Source: JAATGA01 sp047605605
GTDB taxonomy: Bacteria > Pseudomonadota > Alphaproteobacteria > Rhodobacterales > Rhodobacteraceae
Assembly (NCBI GenBank): GCA_047605605.1
Contig: JASGFG010000005.1
Span: forward strand, 1 to 64,000
Direction: 5' to 3'
DNA: 64,000 bases
A program made the translations under genes and the position numbers. Shown piece by piece: positions 1 through 8,902 of this stretch (position 1 is its first letter; each line of letters begins with the position of its first letter). A model generated the notes under the pieces. The model saw only the letters and a program-made list of their open reading frames with translations. It had not been told where the DNA came from and did no database searches.

Positions 1-2
1 CC

Positions 3-386
3 GAGGCCAAGCCCGCCAAAGGCAGCTGGGAGGCGAAGAACGGTCCCGGCCGGCTGATGGACATCGAGCTGATGGCGCAGATGGCCTGCCTGATCGCAGG
101 CTCGCCGCTCCGCCGGGTGGAACAGCAGATCGCGGCCGGGGTAAAGGCGGGCGAACTGTCCCGGACCGAGGCGGATATGTTGCTGGAGACATATCGCCTG
201 TGCTGGCGGATGCAGGCCGGATCGCGGCTTCTGTCGGATCAGGCGCTGGATGTGGCGCATCTGGGCGAGGGCGCGCGCGCCTTCCTGCTACGCGAGACGC
301 AAGAGCCGGATGCCGCGGCGCTGTCCGCCCGGCTGGAGACGGCGGCCGCGGCGGCTTCGGCGGTGATCGCCGCCCATATGGGATGA
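3..386 (+). CDS. glnE: Glutamine synthetase adenylyltransferase GlnE, C-terminal part (5' end outside window)
   Basis: The frame is already open at the left edge, so only about 127 C-terminal residues are present. The stretch GPGRLMDIELMAQ matches the GPG-x2-D-I-E signature of the nucleotidyltransferase fold of GlnE, and the rest reads as the helical bundle that follows it. GlnE adds and removes AMP on glutamine synthetase, tuning ammonia assimilation to nitrogen status in the cytoplasm. The stop overlaps an ATG (ATGA at 383-386), but the next gene more likely starts at 407. The identification rests on one motif and general layout, so it is probable rather than certain. Confidence 0.72.
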   Translation, partial: EAKPAKGSWEAKNGPGRLMDIELMAQMACLIAGSPLRRVEQQIAAGVKAGELSRTEADMLLETYRLCWRMQAGSRLLSDQALDVAHLGEGARAFLLRETQEPDAAALSARLETAAAAASAVIAAHMG

Positions 387-406
387 CGCAGATGGGGAGA
401 CGCGCA

Positions 407-682
407 ATGAGGATCGAGGAAGCGGACCCCAAGGGTCTGGTCCGCGAAAGCTATGCGATCGAGGGGATCACCGATGGCGAATGCCGGTCGATCTTCATGG
501 ACTGGGCGCTCAGCCTGCCGGCCGGGGCCGATGCCGCAGATCCTTTGCGCAGCCTGATCGCGACCTATGGGCCGGAAAATCCCGCCCATCCGATGACGGC
601 GATCCTGACCGCCGCGCTGGTCCCCGCCGCCAGCCCCCGCCGCCGGGGCGGCCGCACCGCAAGGGTGGCCGACGCTCGCTGA
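407..682 (+). CDS. Small conserved hypothetical protein (91 aa)
   Basis: I do not recognise a named domain. The ATG at 407 is preceded by GGGGAGA at a good distance; an in-frame ATG at 383 overlapping the glnE stop is the alternative. The product is soluble and acidic, with a pattern typical of a small helical protein (IEGITDGECRSIFMDWALSL), ending in an arginine-rich tail. From memory, similar short proteins follow glnE in related Rhodobacteraceae, but no function is known to me. It lies close behind glnE on the same strand and is probably co-transcribed with it. It has no signal peptide or membrane segment. Confidence 0.6.
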   Translation: MRIEEADPKGLVRESYAIEGITDGECRSIFMDWALSLPAGADAADPLRSLIATYGPENPAHPMTAILTAALVPAASPRRRGGRTARVADAR

Positions 683-816
683 GACCAGGCGCGCGCAGGC
701 AACGCCTTCGGCACATGCCCGCCCCGAACCCGTCGCGCAGGCGACCTTCCCCCCGCGCCGTCGCCCCTCGGATCCGCACCACGTCGGGAACCCTTCGCGC
801 GGGCGACCTTCTCCCT

Positions 817-879
817 CCTTCATCTTGGTCCAAATACCCTGCGGGGTGGTCCGGAGGGGTGCAAAACCCCTCCAGGGCC
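817..879 (-). repeat. Intergenic hairpin repeat, copy A
   Basis: Read on the minus strand this is nearly identical to copies at 4924-4989 and 21134-21199. It has an 8-base stem GGAGGGGT/ACCCCTCC with loop TTTGC, then a conserved CCACCCCGCAGGGTATTTGG block and an AAGATGAAGG tail. It lies between the convergent ends of the 91-aa gene and eda. Confidence 0.8.
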
Positions 880-931
880 GGCCGGGGGACCGACGCCCTG
901 ACGGTCAGCCCGCCGTCTCCCCTCTGCCGTC

Positions 932-1576
932 TCAGCCGCGTTTCAGGCGCGCGGCCTCTGCCGCCAAGGTCGTGATGCGGTCCCATTCGCCCGCAGCCAT
1001 CAGATCCTTCGGCGCGACCCAGCTGCCGCCGACGCAGACCACGTTCGGCAAGGCCAGGTAATCCGCGACATTGCGCATCGAAATACCGCCCGTCGGGCAG
1101 AACCGCATCTGCGGCAGGGGCGAGGCAAAGGCCTTCAGCGCCGGCGCCCCGCCCGAGGTTTCGGCCGGAAAGAACTTGGCGGTGGTATAGCCCTTTTCCA
1201 GCAGCGCCATGACCTCGGTTGCCGTGGCCGTGCCCGCCAGCAGCGGCAGGTCATGCTCGCAACAGGCGTCGATCAGCGCCTCGGTCGCGCCGGGAGAGAC
1301 GCCGAAGGTCGCACCGGCCGCCTTGGCGGCCTTGACATCGGCGGGCTTCAGCAGCGTGCCGGCGCCCACCACGCCGCCCGGCACCTCGGCCATGGCGCGG
1401 ATCGCGTCCAGCGCCACGGGGGTGCGCAAGGTGACTTCCAGCGCGGGCAGGCCGCCCTTGACCAGCGCCCGCGCCAGCGGCGCGGCATGGGCCAGATCCT
1501 CCAGGATCAGCACCGGCACGACCGGGGCAAGGCGGCAGATGTCCAGGGCGCGGGCGCTTTGTTCGGCGGGGGTCAT
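932..1576 (-). CDS. eda: 2-dehydro-3-deoxy-phosphogluconate (KDPG) aldolase
   Basis: This enzyme cleaves KDPG to pyruvate and glyceraldehyde-3-phosphate, the last step of the Entner-Doudoroff pathway. The 214-residue product has the usual length and single TIM-barrel layout. The Schiff-base lysine lies in YTTAKFFPAE (Lys134), the general base glutamate in ALEVTLRT (Glu47), and the phosphate-binding segments are GAGTLL and CPTGGIS. It follows edd on the same strand with a 93-base gap that holds a degenerate intergenic repeat, so the two are likely one transcript under the operator in front of edd. The family also has 4-hydroxy-2-oxoglutarate aldolase activity in some members. Confidence 0.96.
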   Translation of the reverse strand: MTPAEQSARALDICRLAPVVPVLILEDLAHAAPLARALVKGGLPALEVTLRTPVALDAIRAMAEVPGGVVGAGTLLKPADVKAAKAAGATFGVSPGATEALIDACCEHDLPLLAGTATATEVMALLEKGYTTAKFFPAETSGGAPALKAFASPLPQMRFCPTGGISMRNVADYLALPNVVCVGGSWVAPKDLMAAGEWDRITTLAAEAARLKRG

Positions 1577-1620
1577 GGGCGTTTCCTTGAGGCGAGCGGG
1601 CGAGGGGGGGAGAGGGCGGG

Positions 1621-1652
1621 AGCCTCCGGCGGGAGTATTTGGAAAAGGGAAA
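1621..1652 (+). repeat. Degenerate copy D of the intergenic repeat (TATTT block)
   Basis: CCTCCGGCGGGAGTATTTGG followed by AAAAGGGAAAG resembles the block and purine tail of the hairpin repeat family, without the leading stem-loop. It sits in the edd-eda gap, antisense to the operon. Confidence 0.45.
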
Positions 1653-1669
1653 GCGGTCAGGGCAAGGGG

Positions 1670-3472
1670 TCAGACGACGACCGCCGCGCCGGTGGTGGCG
1701 GGGCCGACGTTGCGGCGGAAGGCCTCGAACAACTCGCGCCCGGTGCCCCACTGGTTGGCAGACAGGTCGGCGGTGGCGACGGGGCGGGCGTCGAGGTCGG
1801 CGGCGACGGTCAGCGTTCCGGCCCTGGCATCCAGGCGGATCACGTCGCCATCGCGAAGGCGGGCCAGCGGGCCGCCCACGGCGGCCTCGGGGCTGACGTG
1901 GATCGCGGCGGGAACCTTGCCCGAGGCGCCCGACATCCGGCCATCGGTGACAAGCGCGACCTTCAGCCCGCGGTCCTGAAGCACCGACAGCACCGGGGTC
2001 AGCGAGTGCAGTTCGGGCATTCCGTTCGCCTGCGGGCCCTGGAATCGGACGACAACCACGGTGTCGGCGGTGAACTCGCCCGCCTTGAAGGCGGCCTTGA
2101 CCTGTTCCTGATCGCTGAACACGCGGGCGGGGGCCTCGATCACATGACGCTCGGGCGCGACGGCAGAGACCTTGATGACGCCGCGGCCAAGGTTGCCGGA
2201 CAATTGCTTCAGCCCGCCGGTCGGCTGGAAGGGGGCTGTGGCGGGGCGCAGGATCTTGTCGTTCAGGCTTGCGCCCGGGCCGTCTTCCCAGACCAGCGCG
2301 CCGTCCTTCAGCTTTGGCTCGAAGCGGTAGAGGTTCAGCCCGTCGCCCGCCACGGTGCGGGCATCGGCGTGCAGAAGCCCCGCATCCAGCAGATCGCCGA
2401 TCATGTAGGCCAGCCCGCCGGCCGCGTGGAAATGGTTCACGTCGGCCAGCCCGTTGGGATAGACCTTGGCCATCAGCGGCACCACTTCCGAGAGGTCGGA
2501 GAAGTCCTGCAGGTCGAGGATCACCCCCGCCGCCCGCGCCATCGCCGGCAGATGCAGCACAAGGTTGGTCGACCCGCCCGTCGCCATCAGCCCGACAAGG
2601 CCGTTGACGAAGGCGCGTTCATCCAGAATCTCACCAACCGGGCGGAAGTCATTGCCAAGACTGGTGATTTCCGCCGCGCGCGTGACGGCGGCGGCGGTCA
2701 GCGCCTCGCGCAGCGGGGTGTTGGGATTGACGAAGCTGGCGCCGGGCAGGTGCAGGCCCATGAACTCCATCAACATCTGGTTGGTGTTCGCGGTGCCGTA
2801 GAAGGTGCAGGTGCCGGGGCCGTGATAGCTGGCCATCTCGCTGGCCATCAGCTCGGTCCGGGTGGCCTTGCCTTCGGCATAGGCGTTGCGGACCTTGGCC
2901 TTTTCGTCATTGGGAATACCGCTGGTCATCGGCCCCGCGGGGACGAAGACCGAAGGCACATGGCCGAAGGTCGCGGCGGCGATGATCAGGCCGGGGACGA
3001 TCTTGTCGCAGACGCCGAGGTAAAGAGCGGCGTCAAAGGTGTTGTGGCTGAGCGCGACACCCGCGGCCAGCGCGATCACATCGCGCGAGAAAAGCGACAG
3101 TTCCATCCCCGCCTGGCCTTGCGTCACCCCGTCGCACATGGCCGGAACGCCGCCGGCCACCTGTGCGGTCGCCCCGGCCTTGCGGGCGGCGGCGCGGATC
3201 AGGCGGGGAAAATCCTCATAGGGCTGGTGGGCCGACAACATGTCGTTATAGGCGGTGACGATGCCGATGTTGGGCATCCGCCCGGCGGCCAGCGCGGGCT
3301 TGTCCTCGCCCATGGCGGCATAGGCATGTGCCTGGTTGCCGCAGGCCAGATGCCCCCGCGCGGGGCCCGCCGAAACGGCGCGCGCCATCCGGTCCAGATA
3401 GGTGCTGCGGCTGGAAAGCGATCTTTCGCGGATACGGTCGGTGACGCGGGCGATCGTGGCATGAAGCGGCAT
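1670..3472 (-). CDS. edd: 6-phosphogluconate dehydratase
   Basis: Edd dehydrates 6-phosphogluconate to KDPG, the committed step of the Entner-Doudoroff route. At 600 residues it has the full IlvD/Edd length. Cysteines expected to hold the 4Fe-4S cluster are in [19 protein letters not shown] and [12 protein letters not shown], and the C-terminal part carries the [11 protein letters not shown] signature of the family. The start at 3472 begins [14 protein letters not shown], as in close relatives. It is transcribed away from the RlmI-like gene, and a perfect palindrome (TGTTAGC/GCTAACA) 45 bases upstream of the start is a likely LacI-family operator controlling edd-eda. Confidence 0.97.
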   Translation of the reverse strand: MPLHATIARVTDRIRERSLSSRSTYLDRMARAVSAGPARGHLACGNQAHAYAAMGEDKPALAAGRMPNIGIVTAYNDMLSAHQPYEDFPRLIRAAARKAGATAQVAGGVPAMCDGVTQGQAGMELSLFSRDVIALAAGVALSHNTFDAALYLGVCDKIVPGLIIAAATFGHVPSVFVPAGPMTSGIPNDEKAKVRNAYAEGKATRTELMASEMASYHGPGTCTFYGTANTNQMLMEFMGLHLPGASFVNPNTPLREALTAAAVTRAAEITSLGNDFRPVGEILDERAFVNGLVGLMATGGSTNLVLHLPAMARAAGVILDLQDFSDLSEVVPLMAKVYPNGLADVNHFHAAGGLAYMIGDLLDAGLLHADARTVAGDGLNLYRFEPKLKDGALVWEDGPGASLNDKILRPATAPFQPTGGLKQLSGNLGRGVIKVSAVAPERHVIEAPARVFSDQEQVKAAFKAGEFTADTVVVVRFQGPQANGMPELHSLTPVLSVLQDRGLKVALVTDGRMSGASGKVPAAIHVSPEAAVGGPLARLRDGDVIRLDARAGTLTVAADLDARPVATADLSANQWGTGRELFEAFRRNVGPATTGAAVVV

Positions 3473-3516
3473 CCGGGCGGCTCCTCGGGCTGGGACAGCG
3501 GCAATCTAGCAGGTTG

Positions 3517-3530
3517 TGTTAGCGCTAACA
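3517..3530. promoter_or_regulatory. LacI-family type operator upstream of edd
   Basis: TGTTAGCGCTAACA is a perfect 14-base palindrome with the central CG typical of LacI-family operators. It lies 45 bases before the edd start in the divergent gap. No LacI-type regulator gene is in this window, so the cognate protein is unknown; a sugar-acid or glucose-responsive repressor is the natural guess. Confidence 0.7.
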
Positions 3531-3669
3531 ACCCATGCCGGCCGCAGAATGCGCGCAGGCAGTCGGGCGTGGCGGCAGTCTGGCACGGCGGATGCGGGAT
3601 AGGCAACGGCGCAAAAGGGTGCAAACGGCGTGGCTTTCCGTTCCGGGCGGGATGGGCTATCGGATGCGC

Positions 3670-4893
3670 ATGACCGACGCATCCGACCAAGATCCGATCC
3701 CCGCCCGCTCCGTTCCGACGGTCCGCCTGCGCCCCAAGGCCGAGGCGCGCGCCATCCGTCACGGCTTTCCCTGGGTCTATGCCGACGAACTGGTGACCGA
3801 CCGGCGCACGCAGGCGATGACCCCTGGCACGCTGGCGGTGCTGGAGGATGCCGAGCGGCGGCCTCTGGGGCTGGTTACGGTCAACCCCCGGTCGAAGATC
3901 ATCGCCCGGATGCTGGACCGCGACCCCGAGGCGGCGATCTGCCGCGACTGGTTCGCGGGGCGGCTGGCCCGCGCGCTGGCGCTGCGCGAGCGGCTGTTCG
4001 ACGCGCCCTTCTATCGCCTGATCCATGCCGAGGCCGATGGCCTGCCCGGCGTGATCGTCGACCGCTTTGGCGATGCGGCGGTGATCCAGCCGAATGCCGC
4101 CTGGGCCGAGGCGCATCTGGAGGCGCTGGTTCAGGCGCTGTGCGAGGTCACGGGCGTCTCGACCGTGATCAAGAACGGATCGGGGCGGGCGCGCGGGCTG
4201 GAGGGGCTGGACGAGGAAGGCGGCATCCTGCGCGGAGGGGTCGATGGCCCGGTGCCGGTGCCGATGAATGGCGCGACCTATCTGGCGGACCTGACCGGCG
4301 GACAGAAGACCGGCCTCTTCTATGACCAGCGGCCGAACCACGCCTTTGCCGCGCGGCTGGCGCGGGGCGCACGGGTGCTGGACGTGTTTTCCCATGTGGG
4401 CGGGTTCGCCCTGGCGGCGCTCGCGGGCGGGGCGGAAAGCGCGCTGGCGGTCGATGCCTCGGCCGCGGCGCTGTCGCTGGCGGCGAAGGGGGCCGGGGCT
4501 TCGGGATTTGGCGCGGGATTCGCGACGCGGCAGGGCGATGCCTTCGAGGTGCTGGAGCAGCTGGGGCAGGAAGGCGCGCGGTTCGATCTGGTGATCTGCG
4601 ACCCGCCGGCCTTTGCGCCCTCGAAACCGGCGCTGGAGGCGGGCCTGCGCGCCTATGAACGGATTGCCCGGCTGGCTGCGCCGCTGGTGGCGCCGGGGGG
4701 CTATCTGGTGCTGTGTTCCTGTTCCCATGCGGCGGATCTGGGGGCGTTCCGCAATGCCTCGGCCCGCGGCATCGGGCGCGGCGGGCGGCGCGGGCAGATC
4801 CTGCACACCGGATTCGCCGGACCGGACCATCCGGTGCTGCCGCAACTGGCGGAATCCTCGTATCTGAAGGCGATCTTCTTTCGGCTGGACTAG
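3670..4893 (+). CDS. rlmI: RlmI-like 23S rRNA (cytosine-5) methyltransferase
   Basis: The product is a class I SAM-dependent methyltransferase with an N-terminal PUA-like domain, the layout of RlmI (m5C1962 of 23S rRNA). Visible features are RLRPKAEARAIRHGFPWVY at the N-terminus, GGQKTGLFYDQRPN before the catalytic domain, the SAM-binding VLDVFSHVGGFALAAL, and CDPPAFAPSK, with a later LCSCSH segment holding the likely catalytic cysteine. The ATG at 3670 gives 407 residues; ATGs at 3652 and 3664 are possible, 3652 having a better purine stretch before it. The exact target base is inferred from the family. Confidence 0.82.
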   Translation: MTDASDQDPIPARSVPTVRLRPKAEARAIRHGFPWVYADELVTDRRTQAMTPGTLAVLEDAERRPLGLVTVNPRSKIIARMLDRDPEAAICRDWFAGRLARALALRERLFDAPFYRLIHAEADGLPGVIVDRFGDAAVIQPNAAWAEAHLEALVQALCEVTGVSTVIKNGSGRARGLEGLDEEGGILRGGVDGPVPVPMNGATYLADLTGGQKTGLFYDQRPNHAFAARLARGARVLDVFSHVGGFALAALAGGAESALAVDASAAALSLAAKGAGASGFGAGFATRQGDAFEVLEQLGQEGARFDLVICDPPAFAPSKPALEAGLRAYERIARLAAPLVAPGGYLVLCSCSHAADLGAFRNASARGIGRGGRRGQILHTGFAGPDHPVLPQLAESSYLKAIFFRLD

Positions 4894-4923
4894 GGGCTGG
4901 TTTGTCGACCGTTGCTTTCTGCC

Positions 4924-4989
4924 CGGCCCCCGGAGGGGTTTTGCACCCCTCCGGACCACCCCGCAGGGTATTTGGGCCAAGATGAAGGG
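4924..4989 (+). repeat. Intergenic hairpin repeat, copy B
   Basis: GGAGGGGT-TTTGC-ACCCCTCC stem-loop, then the CCACCCCGCAGGGTATTTGG block and AAGATGAAGGG tail. It is almost identical to copies A and C. Its purine tail runs straight into the GGGAGGGGGC that precedes the PIN-domain start at 5002. Confidence 0.85.
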
Positions 4990-5001
4990 AGGGGGCAGGC
5001 G

Positions 5002-5547
5002 ATGTCGAAGGCCGTTCTGGACGCCTGCGTGATCTATCCGCCGGTGCTGAGGGCGATCCTTTTGTCGGCGGCGCGGGCGGGGCTTTATGTGCCGGTCTGG
5101 TCGGACCGCATTCTTGAGGAATGGGCGCGGGCGAGCGCCAGGCTGGGCAACGGGTCGGATGCGCAGGCCCGGCTGGAGGCGCAGGCGATGCGCGCGGCCT
5201 TTCCCGCGGCGACGATCCGCCCGCAGCCGGGGCTTGAGGCGCGCCTGCATCTGCCGGACGAGAACGACATCCATGTTCTTGCCGTTGCGGTTGCCAGCGG
5301 CGCGGATGCGATCGTGACCTTCAACGCGCAGGATTTCCCCCGGCATGTCCTTGCCGCCGAAGGGGTGGAGCGCCGCGACCCGGACGGCTTCCTGTGGGAG
5401 ATGTGGTCCGCCGAGCCGGAGGCCATGGGCGCGATCCTGTCGCGGGTCCGCGAGGATGCGACGCGGATGGCGGGCGTGCCGGTCAGCCTGAAATCCCTGT
5501 TGAAGCGGGCCAGGCTGAACCGGCTGGCGAAGGCCGTGGCTGGTTAG
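5002..5547 (+). CDS. PIN-domain protein, probable ribonuclease of unknown role
   Basis: The 181-residue product has the PIN (FEN-like nuclease) pattern: an N-terminal acidic residue in VLDACVIYPP, acidic residues in WSDRILEEWARA, and the C-terminal DENDIHVLAVAVASGADAIV core. PIN proteins usually cut RNA, often as VapC toxins, but no antitoxin-like small gene precedes it here. I recall that Rhodobacteraceae encode a conserved stand-alone family of this kind (named after R. sphaeroides RSP_2648). The ATG at 5002 is chosen because the conserved part begins there and a strong AGGGAGGGGG lies in front. That ribosome site is continuous with the tail of repeat copy B. Confidence 0.75.
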   Translation: MSKAVLDACVIYPPVLRAILLSAARAGLYVPVWSDRILEEWARASARLGNGSDAQARLEAQAMRAAFPAATIRPQPGLEARLHLPDENDIHVLAVAVASGADAIVTFNAQDFPRHVLAAEGVERRDPDGFLWEMWSAEPEAMGAILSRVREDATRMAGVPVSLKSLLKRARLNRLAKAVAG

Positions 5548-5605
5548 GGCGCCACGCAGGCGCCGGCTGCCCTCTGCGCCCCCTTGCCCAGTGTCCGGCC
5601 CGCGA

Positions 5606-6352
5606 TCACAGATCCTTGGCGCTGGCGTCGGCCTGTCCGGCAACCCAATAGCCCGCGGCCTTGGTCCAGGCGGGGGGATGGCCGCGCCCCAGAACGCTGT
5701 CGCGCAGGGCGCGGGCGACAGTGGCCTCGGCCGCGATCCAGACGAAGGTGCGGGGCGGAATTTCGATTGCCGCAAGCGCCCGTTGCAAGTCGCGGCCATC
5801 GGTGGGATCGGCGCGATGCACCCAAAGAGCGCGGTGCCGTGCGGCGGTGGCGATCTGTTGTTCGTCGGCCGGGCCGGGCACGGCGACCAGCGTGGTCACG
5901 GGGATGCCGGGGGCCAGTTCCTCGACCCGCCGTCCGATGGAGGGCAGGGCGGTCTCGTCTCCGATCAGAAGCCAGTTTTCGACGCCCTCGATCACGTTCG
6001 ATCCCTTGGGGCCGGCGATCTGCGCCGGATCGCCCACCCTGGCATTCACCGCCCAGATCGTCGCGGGGCCGGCGTCGTGCAGGGCGAAGTCGATGATCAG
6101 GCTGTTCGTCCGGGGGTCGAAACGGCGGGGCGTATAGTCGCGCATCGCCTGTCCGCCCGCGCCATCGGGCACCACCATCTTGATGTGGTCGCCGGGCGAG
6201 GCAGAGGGGAACCCCTCCAGCTCCGGCCCGGACAGGGTAAGGCGCAGCATGGACGGGGTGACATGCTCTGCCGCCGTTACGGTCAGGTTTCGGCGGCGGA
6301 TTTCGTGGCGAAGGCGGTTCTGGCGGGGGGTGTCGGCGGGCATATCGGTCAT
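5606..6352 (-). CDS. Siderophore-interacting FAD/NAD(P)H ferric reductase
   Basis: The protein belongs to the SIP/ViuB family, which releases iron from siderophores in the cytoplasm by reducing Fe(III) with NAD(P)H through FAD. The FAD-binding motif RDYTPRRFD follows a beta-barrel N-terminal half, HDAGPATIWA is the conserved segment after it, and the C-terminal half is the pyridine-nucleotide domain ending AGYWVAGQADA. The start at 6352 is favoured over 6400 because AAAGGACA precedes it. It is 248 residues, a normal length. No siderophore receptor or regulator is adjacent, so its substrate is unknown. Confidence 0.85.
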   Translation of the reverse strand: MTDMPADTPRQNRLRHEIRRRNLTVTAAEHVTPSMLRLTLSGPELEGFPSASPGDHIKMVVPDGAGGQAMRDYTPRRFDPRTNSLIIDFALHDAGPATIWAVNARVGDPAQIAGPKGSNVIEGVENWLLIGDETALPSIGRRVEELAPGIPVTTLVAVPGPADEQQIATAARHRALWVHRADPTDGRDLQRALAAIEIPPRTFVWIAAEATVARALRDSVLGRGHPPAWTKAAGYWVAGQADASAKDL

Positions 6353-6708
6353 CACATTGTCCTTTGTCTGTTCCGTCCGGGTCTGGCGGCGGCTGGACAC
6401 TGCGCAGCGCGCCGCGACCGGAGAGGGGTCCGGTTCTGGCGCGTTGATTGACGTGAACGCTTACGCGCCCCCGCGGATCGGGGGCGGATGTCCCGGCAAC
6501 ATAGGCGCAACCGGCAGAGGTGCAACCCCCCCCCTTTGGGGCGAATGCGGTCTGCCCGCCGGTCAAGGGGGTGTGCGGGGCGCGGGCGTCTTTCGCGGCG
6601 CCCTGGCGCCGGCTTGACAGGGGCGGCCCGGTCTGATTGCCTGCCGCCGCCCGGATCGCTGGCGTCTCCGGCCCCGAACGACGCCTGCCTTCCCCGACGA
6701 GGACTGTC
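6353..6708. other. Divergent intergenic gap of 356 bases
   Basis: The stretch between the siderophore-interacting gene and speB must hold both promoters. I see no convincing coding frame, repeat copy or operator; it includes runs of C and G (a CCCCCCCC run near 6528). Confidence 0.5.
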
Positions 6709-7674
6709 ATGGCCCTGGAAGACGCCAAGCATGAAATCGACGCCGCCTTTACCCGCAAGAGCCTGAAGGGGCTTGCCTTCGAGAACGCCTTCGCGGGCGC
6801 GACCTCTTTCCTGAGGCGGACCTACACTAAGGATCTGGCGGGGGTGGATCTTGTCGTCACCGGCGTGCCGTTCGACCAGGCGGTGACGCATCGCGCCGGC
6901 ACCCGGTTCGGGCCGCGCGCGATCCGCGAGGCCTCGACCCTGCAACCCTATGACCCGCCCTATGGCTGGCCCACCAACCCGCTGGAGGATCTGAGCATCG
7001 TCGACTACGGCGATCTGGCCTTCGACTATGCGAAAACCGCCGATTTCCCTCAAACCCTGACGGCCCATATCCGCAAGATCCTGGCGGCGGGGGCGGGCAC
7101 GGTGACGCTGGGGGGCGATCATTACATCACCTTTCCGATCCTGAAAGCCTATGCCGAGAAGTTCGGCCCCCTGGGCGTCATCCACTTCGACGCGCATTCC
7201 GACCTTTGGCCGGATGACGACCTGGGCCGGATCGACCACGGCACGATGATGTACAAGGCGGTGAAGCAGGGCTATGTCGACCCGGCGCGGTCGGTCCAGA
7301 TCGGGATCCGCACCACGACCGAGGATTACCTGGGCCTCCACGTCATCGACGCGCGCGAGGTGCATGAAAAGGGCGTGGCCCATGCGGTCGAGGTGGCCAA
7401 GGCGATCGTCGGCGACAGGCCGGTTTACCTGACCTTCGACATCGACGCGATGGACCCGGCCTTTGCGCCCGGCACCGGCACCCCGGTCTGGGGCGGTCTG
7501 CAGTCCTGGCAGGCGGCGGCGATGCTGCGCGATCTGGCGGGGATCAACCTTGTCGGGGGGGATGTGGTCGAGGTTTCGCCCCCCTATGACACGACCGGGG
7601 CAACGGCCATTGCCGGGGCGCATGTCGCCTATGAGCTGATCTGCCTTTACCACTGGGCCAGACGGCAGCGGTGA
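6709..7674 (+). CDS. speB: Agmatinase (ureohydrolase family)
   Basis: Agmatinase hydrolyses agmatine to putrescine and urea. The 321-residue product has all the dinuclear manganese motifs of the arginase/agmatinase fold: GGDHYI (His138), FDAHSDLW (Asp161, His163, Asp165) and [17 protein letters not shown] with two further aspartates. The length and the substrate-loop sequences fit agmatinase better than arginase. The ATG at 6709 follows GAGGA. An N-terminal extension beginning further upstream is possible but not supported by a ribosome site. A guanidino-acid hydrolase cannot be ruled out from motifs alone. Confidence 0.88.
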   Translation: MALEDAKHEIDAAFTRKSLKGLAFENAFAGATSFLRRTYTKDLAGVDLVVTGVPFDQAVTHRAGTRFGPRAIREASTLQPYDPPYGWPTNPLEDLSIVDYGDLAFDYAKTADFPQTLTAHIRKILAAGAGTVTLGGDHYITFPILKAYAEKFGPLGVIHFDAHSDLWPDDDLGRIDHGTMMYKAVKQGYVDPARSVQIGIRTTTEDYLGLHVIDAREVHEKGVAHAVEVAKAIVGDRPVYLTFDIDAMDPAFAPGTGTPVWGGLQSWQAAAMLRDLAGINLVGGDVVEVSPPYDTTGATAIAGAHVAYELICLYHWARRQR

Positions 7675-7684
7675 AGCCAAAGGT

Positions 7685-7706
7685 GAGGCTGCGCAGGCGC
7701 AGCCTC
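7685..7706 (+). terminator. Hairpin after speB
   Basis: GAGGCTGCGC and GCGCAGCCTC form a 10-base perfect inverted repeat eleven bases after the speB stop. No real T-run follows, so termination strength is uncertain. Confidence 0.5.
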
Positions 7707-7758
7707 GTTCCGCCTTTCTCGCCTCTGGCGCCCTGCGGCGCCAACCGGCTCGGATCAT

Positions 7759-7783
7759 GCCTCCGGCGGGAGTATTGGCCCAG
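7759..7783 (+). repeat. Degenerate copy E of the intergenic repeat
   Basis: CCTCCGGCGGGAGTATTGG matches the block of copy D at 1621-1652. It lies between speB and prfA and lacks the stem-loop. Confidence 0.4.
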
Positions 7784-7846
7784 CACGGGACAAGAGGGGG
7801 CAGCGGCCCCTTGACCCGGCAGGGGCCTTGGGGGAAACCGCCATCC

Positions 7847-8902
7847 ATGGTTCCTCTCGACACCCTCGACCAGATCACCCGCCGTTTCGAGTTCCTCGAG
7901 GCGAAGCTTGCCGATGGCGCCAGCCCGGCCGAGATCGCGGCACTGTCGCGCGAATATTCTGAGCTGAAGCCGGTGGTGGAGGAGATCGCCGCCTATCGCC
8001 GTGCCCTGTCCGACCTGGCCGAGGCCGAGGCGATGCTGGCCGACCCCGAGATGCGGGCCCTGGCCGAGGACGAGATCCCGGCCCTGCGCGCCCGCATCCC
8101 CGAGATGGAGCAGGCGCTGCGCCTTGCGCTGTTGCCCAAGGATGCCGCCGACGCGCGCCCCGCGATCTTGGAGATCCGCCCCGGCACCGGGGGCGAGGAG
8201 GCCGCGCTGTTCGCCGCCGATCTTCTGTCGATGTATCGGCGCTATGCCGAGGGCAAGGGCTGGCGGTTCGAGATCCTGGAACAGCAGTTCTCGGATCTTG
8301 GCGGCATCCGCGAGTTGACCGCGCATGTGCAGGGCGAGGGGGTCTTTGCCCGGCTGAAATACGAATCCGGCGTGCATCGCGTGCAGCGCGTGCCCGAGAC
8401 CGAGGCGGGCGGGCGCATCCATACCTCGGCCGCGACCGTGGCCGTCCTGCCGGAGGCCGAAGAGGTCGACATCGACATCCCCGCCGCCGACATCCGCATC
8501 GACACGATGCGATCCTCGGGCGCGGGGGGGCAGCATGTGAACACCACCGACTCGGCGGTCCGCATCACCCACATCCCGACGGGCATCGTCGTGACCAGTT
8601 CGGAAAAGTCCCAGCACCAGAACCGGGCCATTGCCATGCAGGTCCTGCGCGCCCGTCTTTACGAGATGGAGCGCGACCGCGCCGCCAGTGCGCGCGCCGC
8701 CGACCGCAAGTCTCAGGTCGGCTCGGGCGACCGCAGCGAGCGCATCCGCACCTACAACTTCCCGCAGGGGCGGATGACCGACCACCGGATCAACCTGACG
8801 CTCTATGCGCTGCCGCAGATCATGGCGGGCGATCTCGACCCGGTGATCGAGCCGCTGATCGCCCATGATCAGGCCGAAAAGCTGGCCGAGATGGAGGCAT
8901 GA
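7847..8902 (+). CDS. prfA: Peptide chain release factor 1
   Basis: RF1 recognises UAA and UAG stop codons and triggers peptide release on the ribosome. The 351-residue product has GGQ at residues 227-229 in [16 protein letters not shown] and the RF1-type P-x-T recognition tripeptide (PET at 183-185 in [14 protein letters not shown]), not the SPF of RF2. The ATG at 7847 has GGGGGAAA upstream and fits the usual N-terminus. The stop overlaps the prmC start (ATGA), the classic pairing of a release factor with the enzyme that methylates its GGQ glutamine. Confidence 0.98.
   Translation: MVPLDTLDQITRRFEFLEAKLADGASPAEIAALSREYSELKPVVEEIAAYRRALSDLAEAEAMLADPEMRALAEDEIPALRARIPEMEQALRLALLPKDAADARPAILEIRPGTGGEEAALFAADLLSMYRRYAEGKGWRFEILEQQFSDLGGIRELTAHVQGEGVFARLKYESGVHRVQRVPETEAGGRIHTSAATVAVLPEAEEVDIDIPAADIRIDTMRSSGAGGQHVNTTDSAVRITHIPTGIVVTSSEKSQHQNRAIAMQVLRARLYEMERDRAASARAADRKSQVGSGDRSERIRTYNFPQGRMTDHRINLTLYALPQIMAGDLDPVIEPLIAHDQAEKLAEMEA

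Noticed and set aside
1253..3673. An 800-codon open frame on the plus strand opposite edd
   Set aside because: It is a GC-driven antisense shadow of edd, which has clear motifs; the antisense product is low-complexity with no family resemblance.
8390..8402. PET instead of the textbook PAT/PVT tripeptide in release factor 1
   Set aside because: The rule is P-x-T and the middle residue varies; this is not a sign of altered stop-codon recognition.
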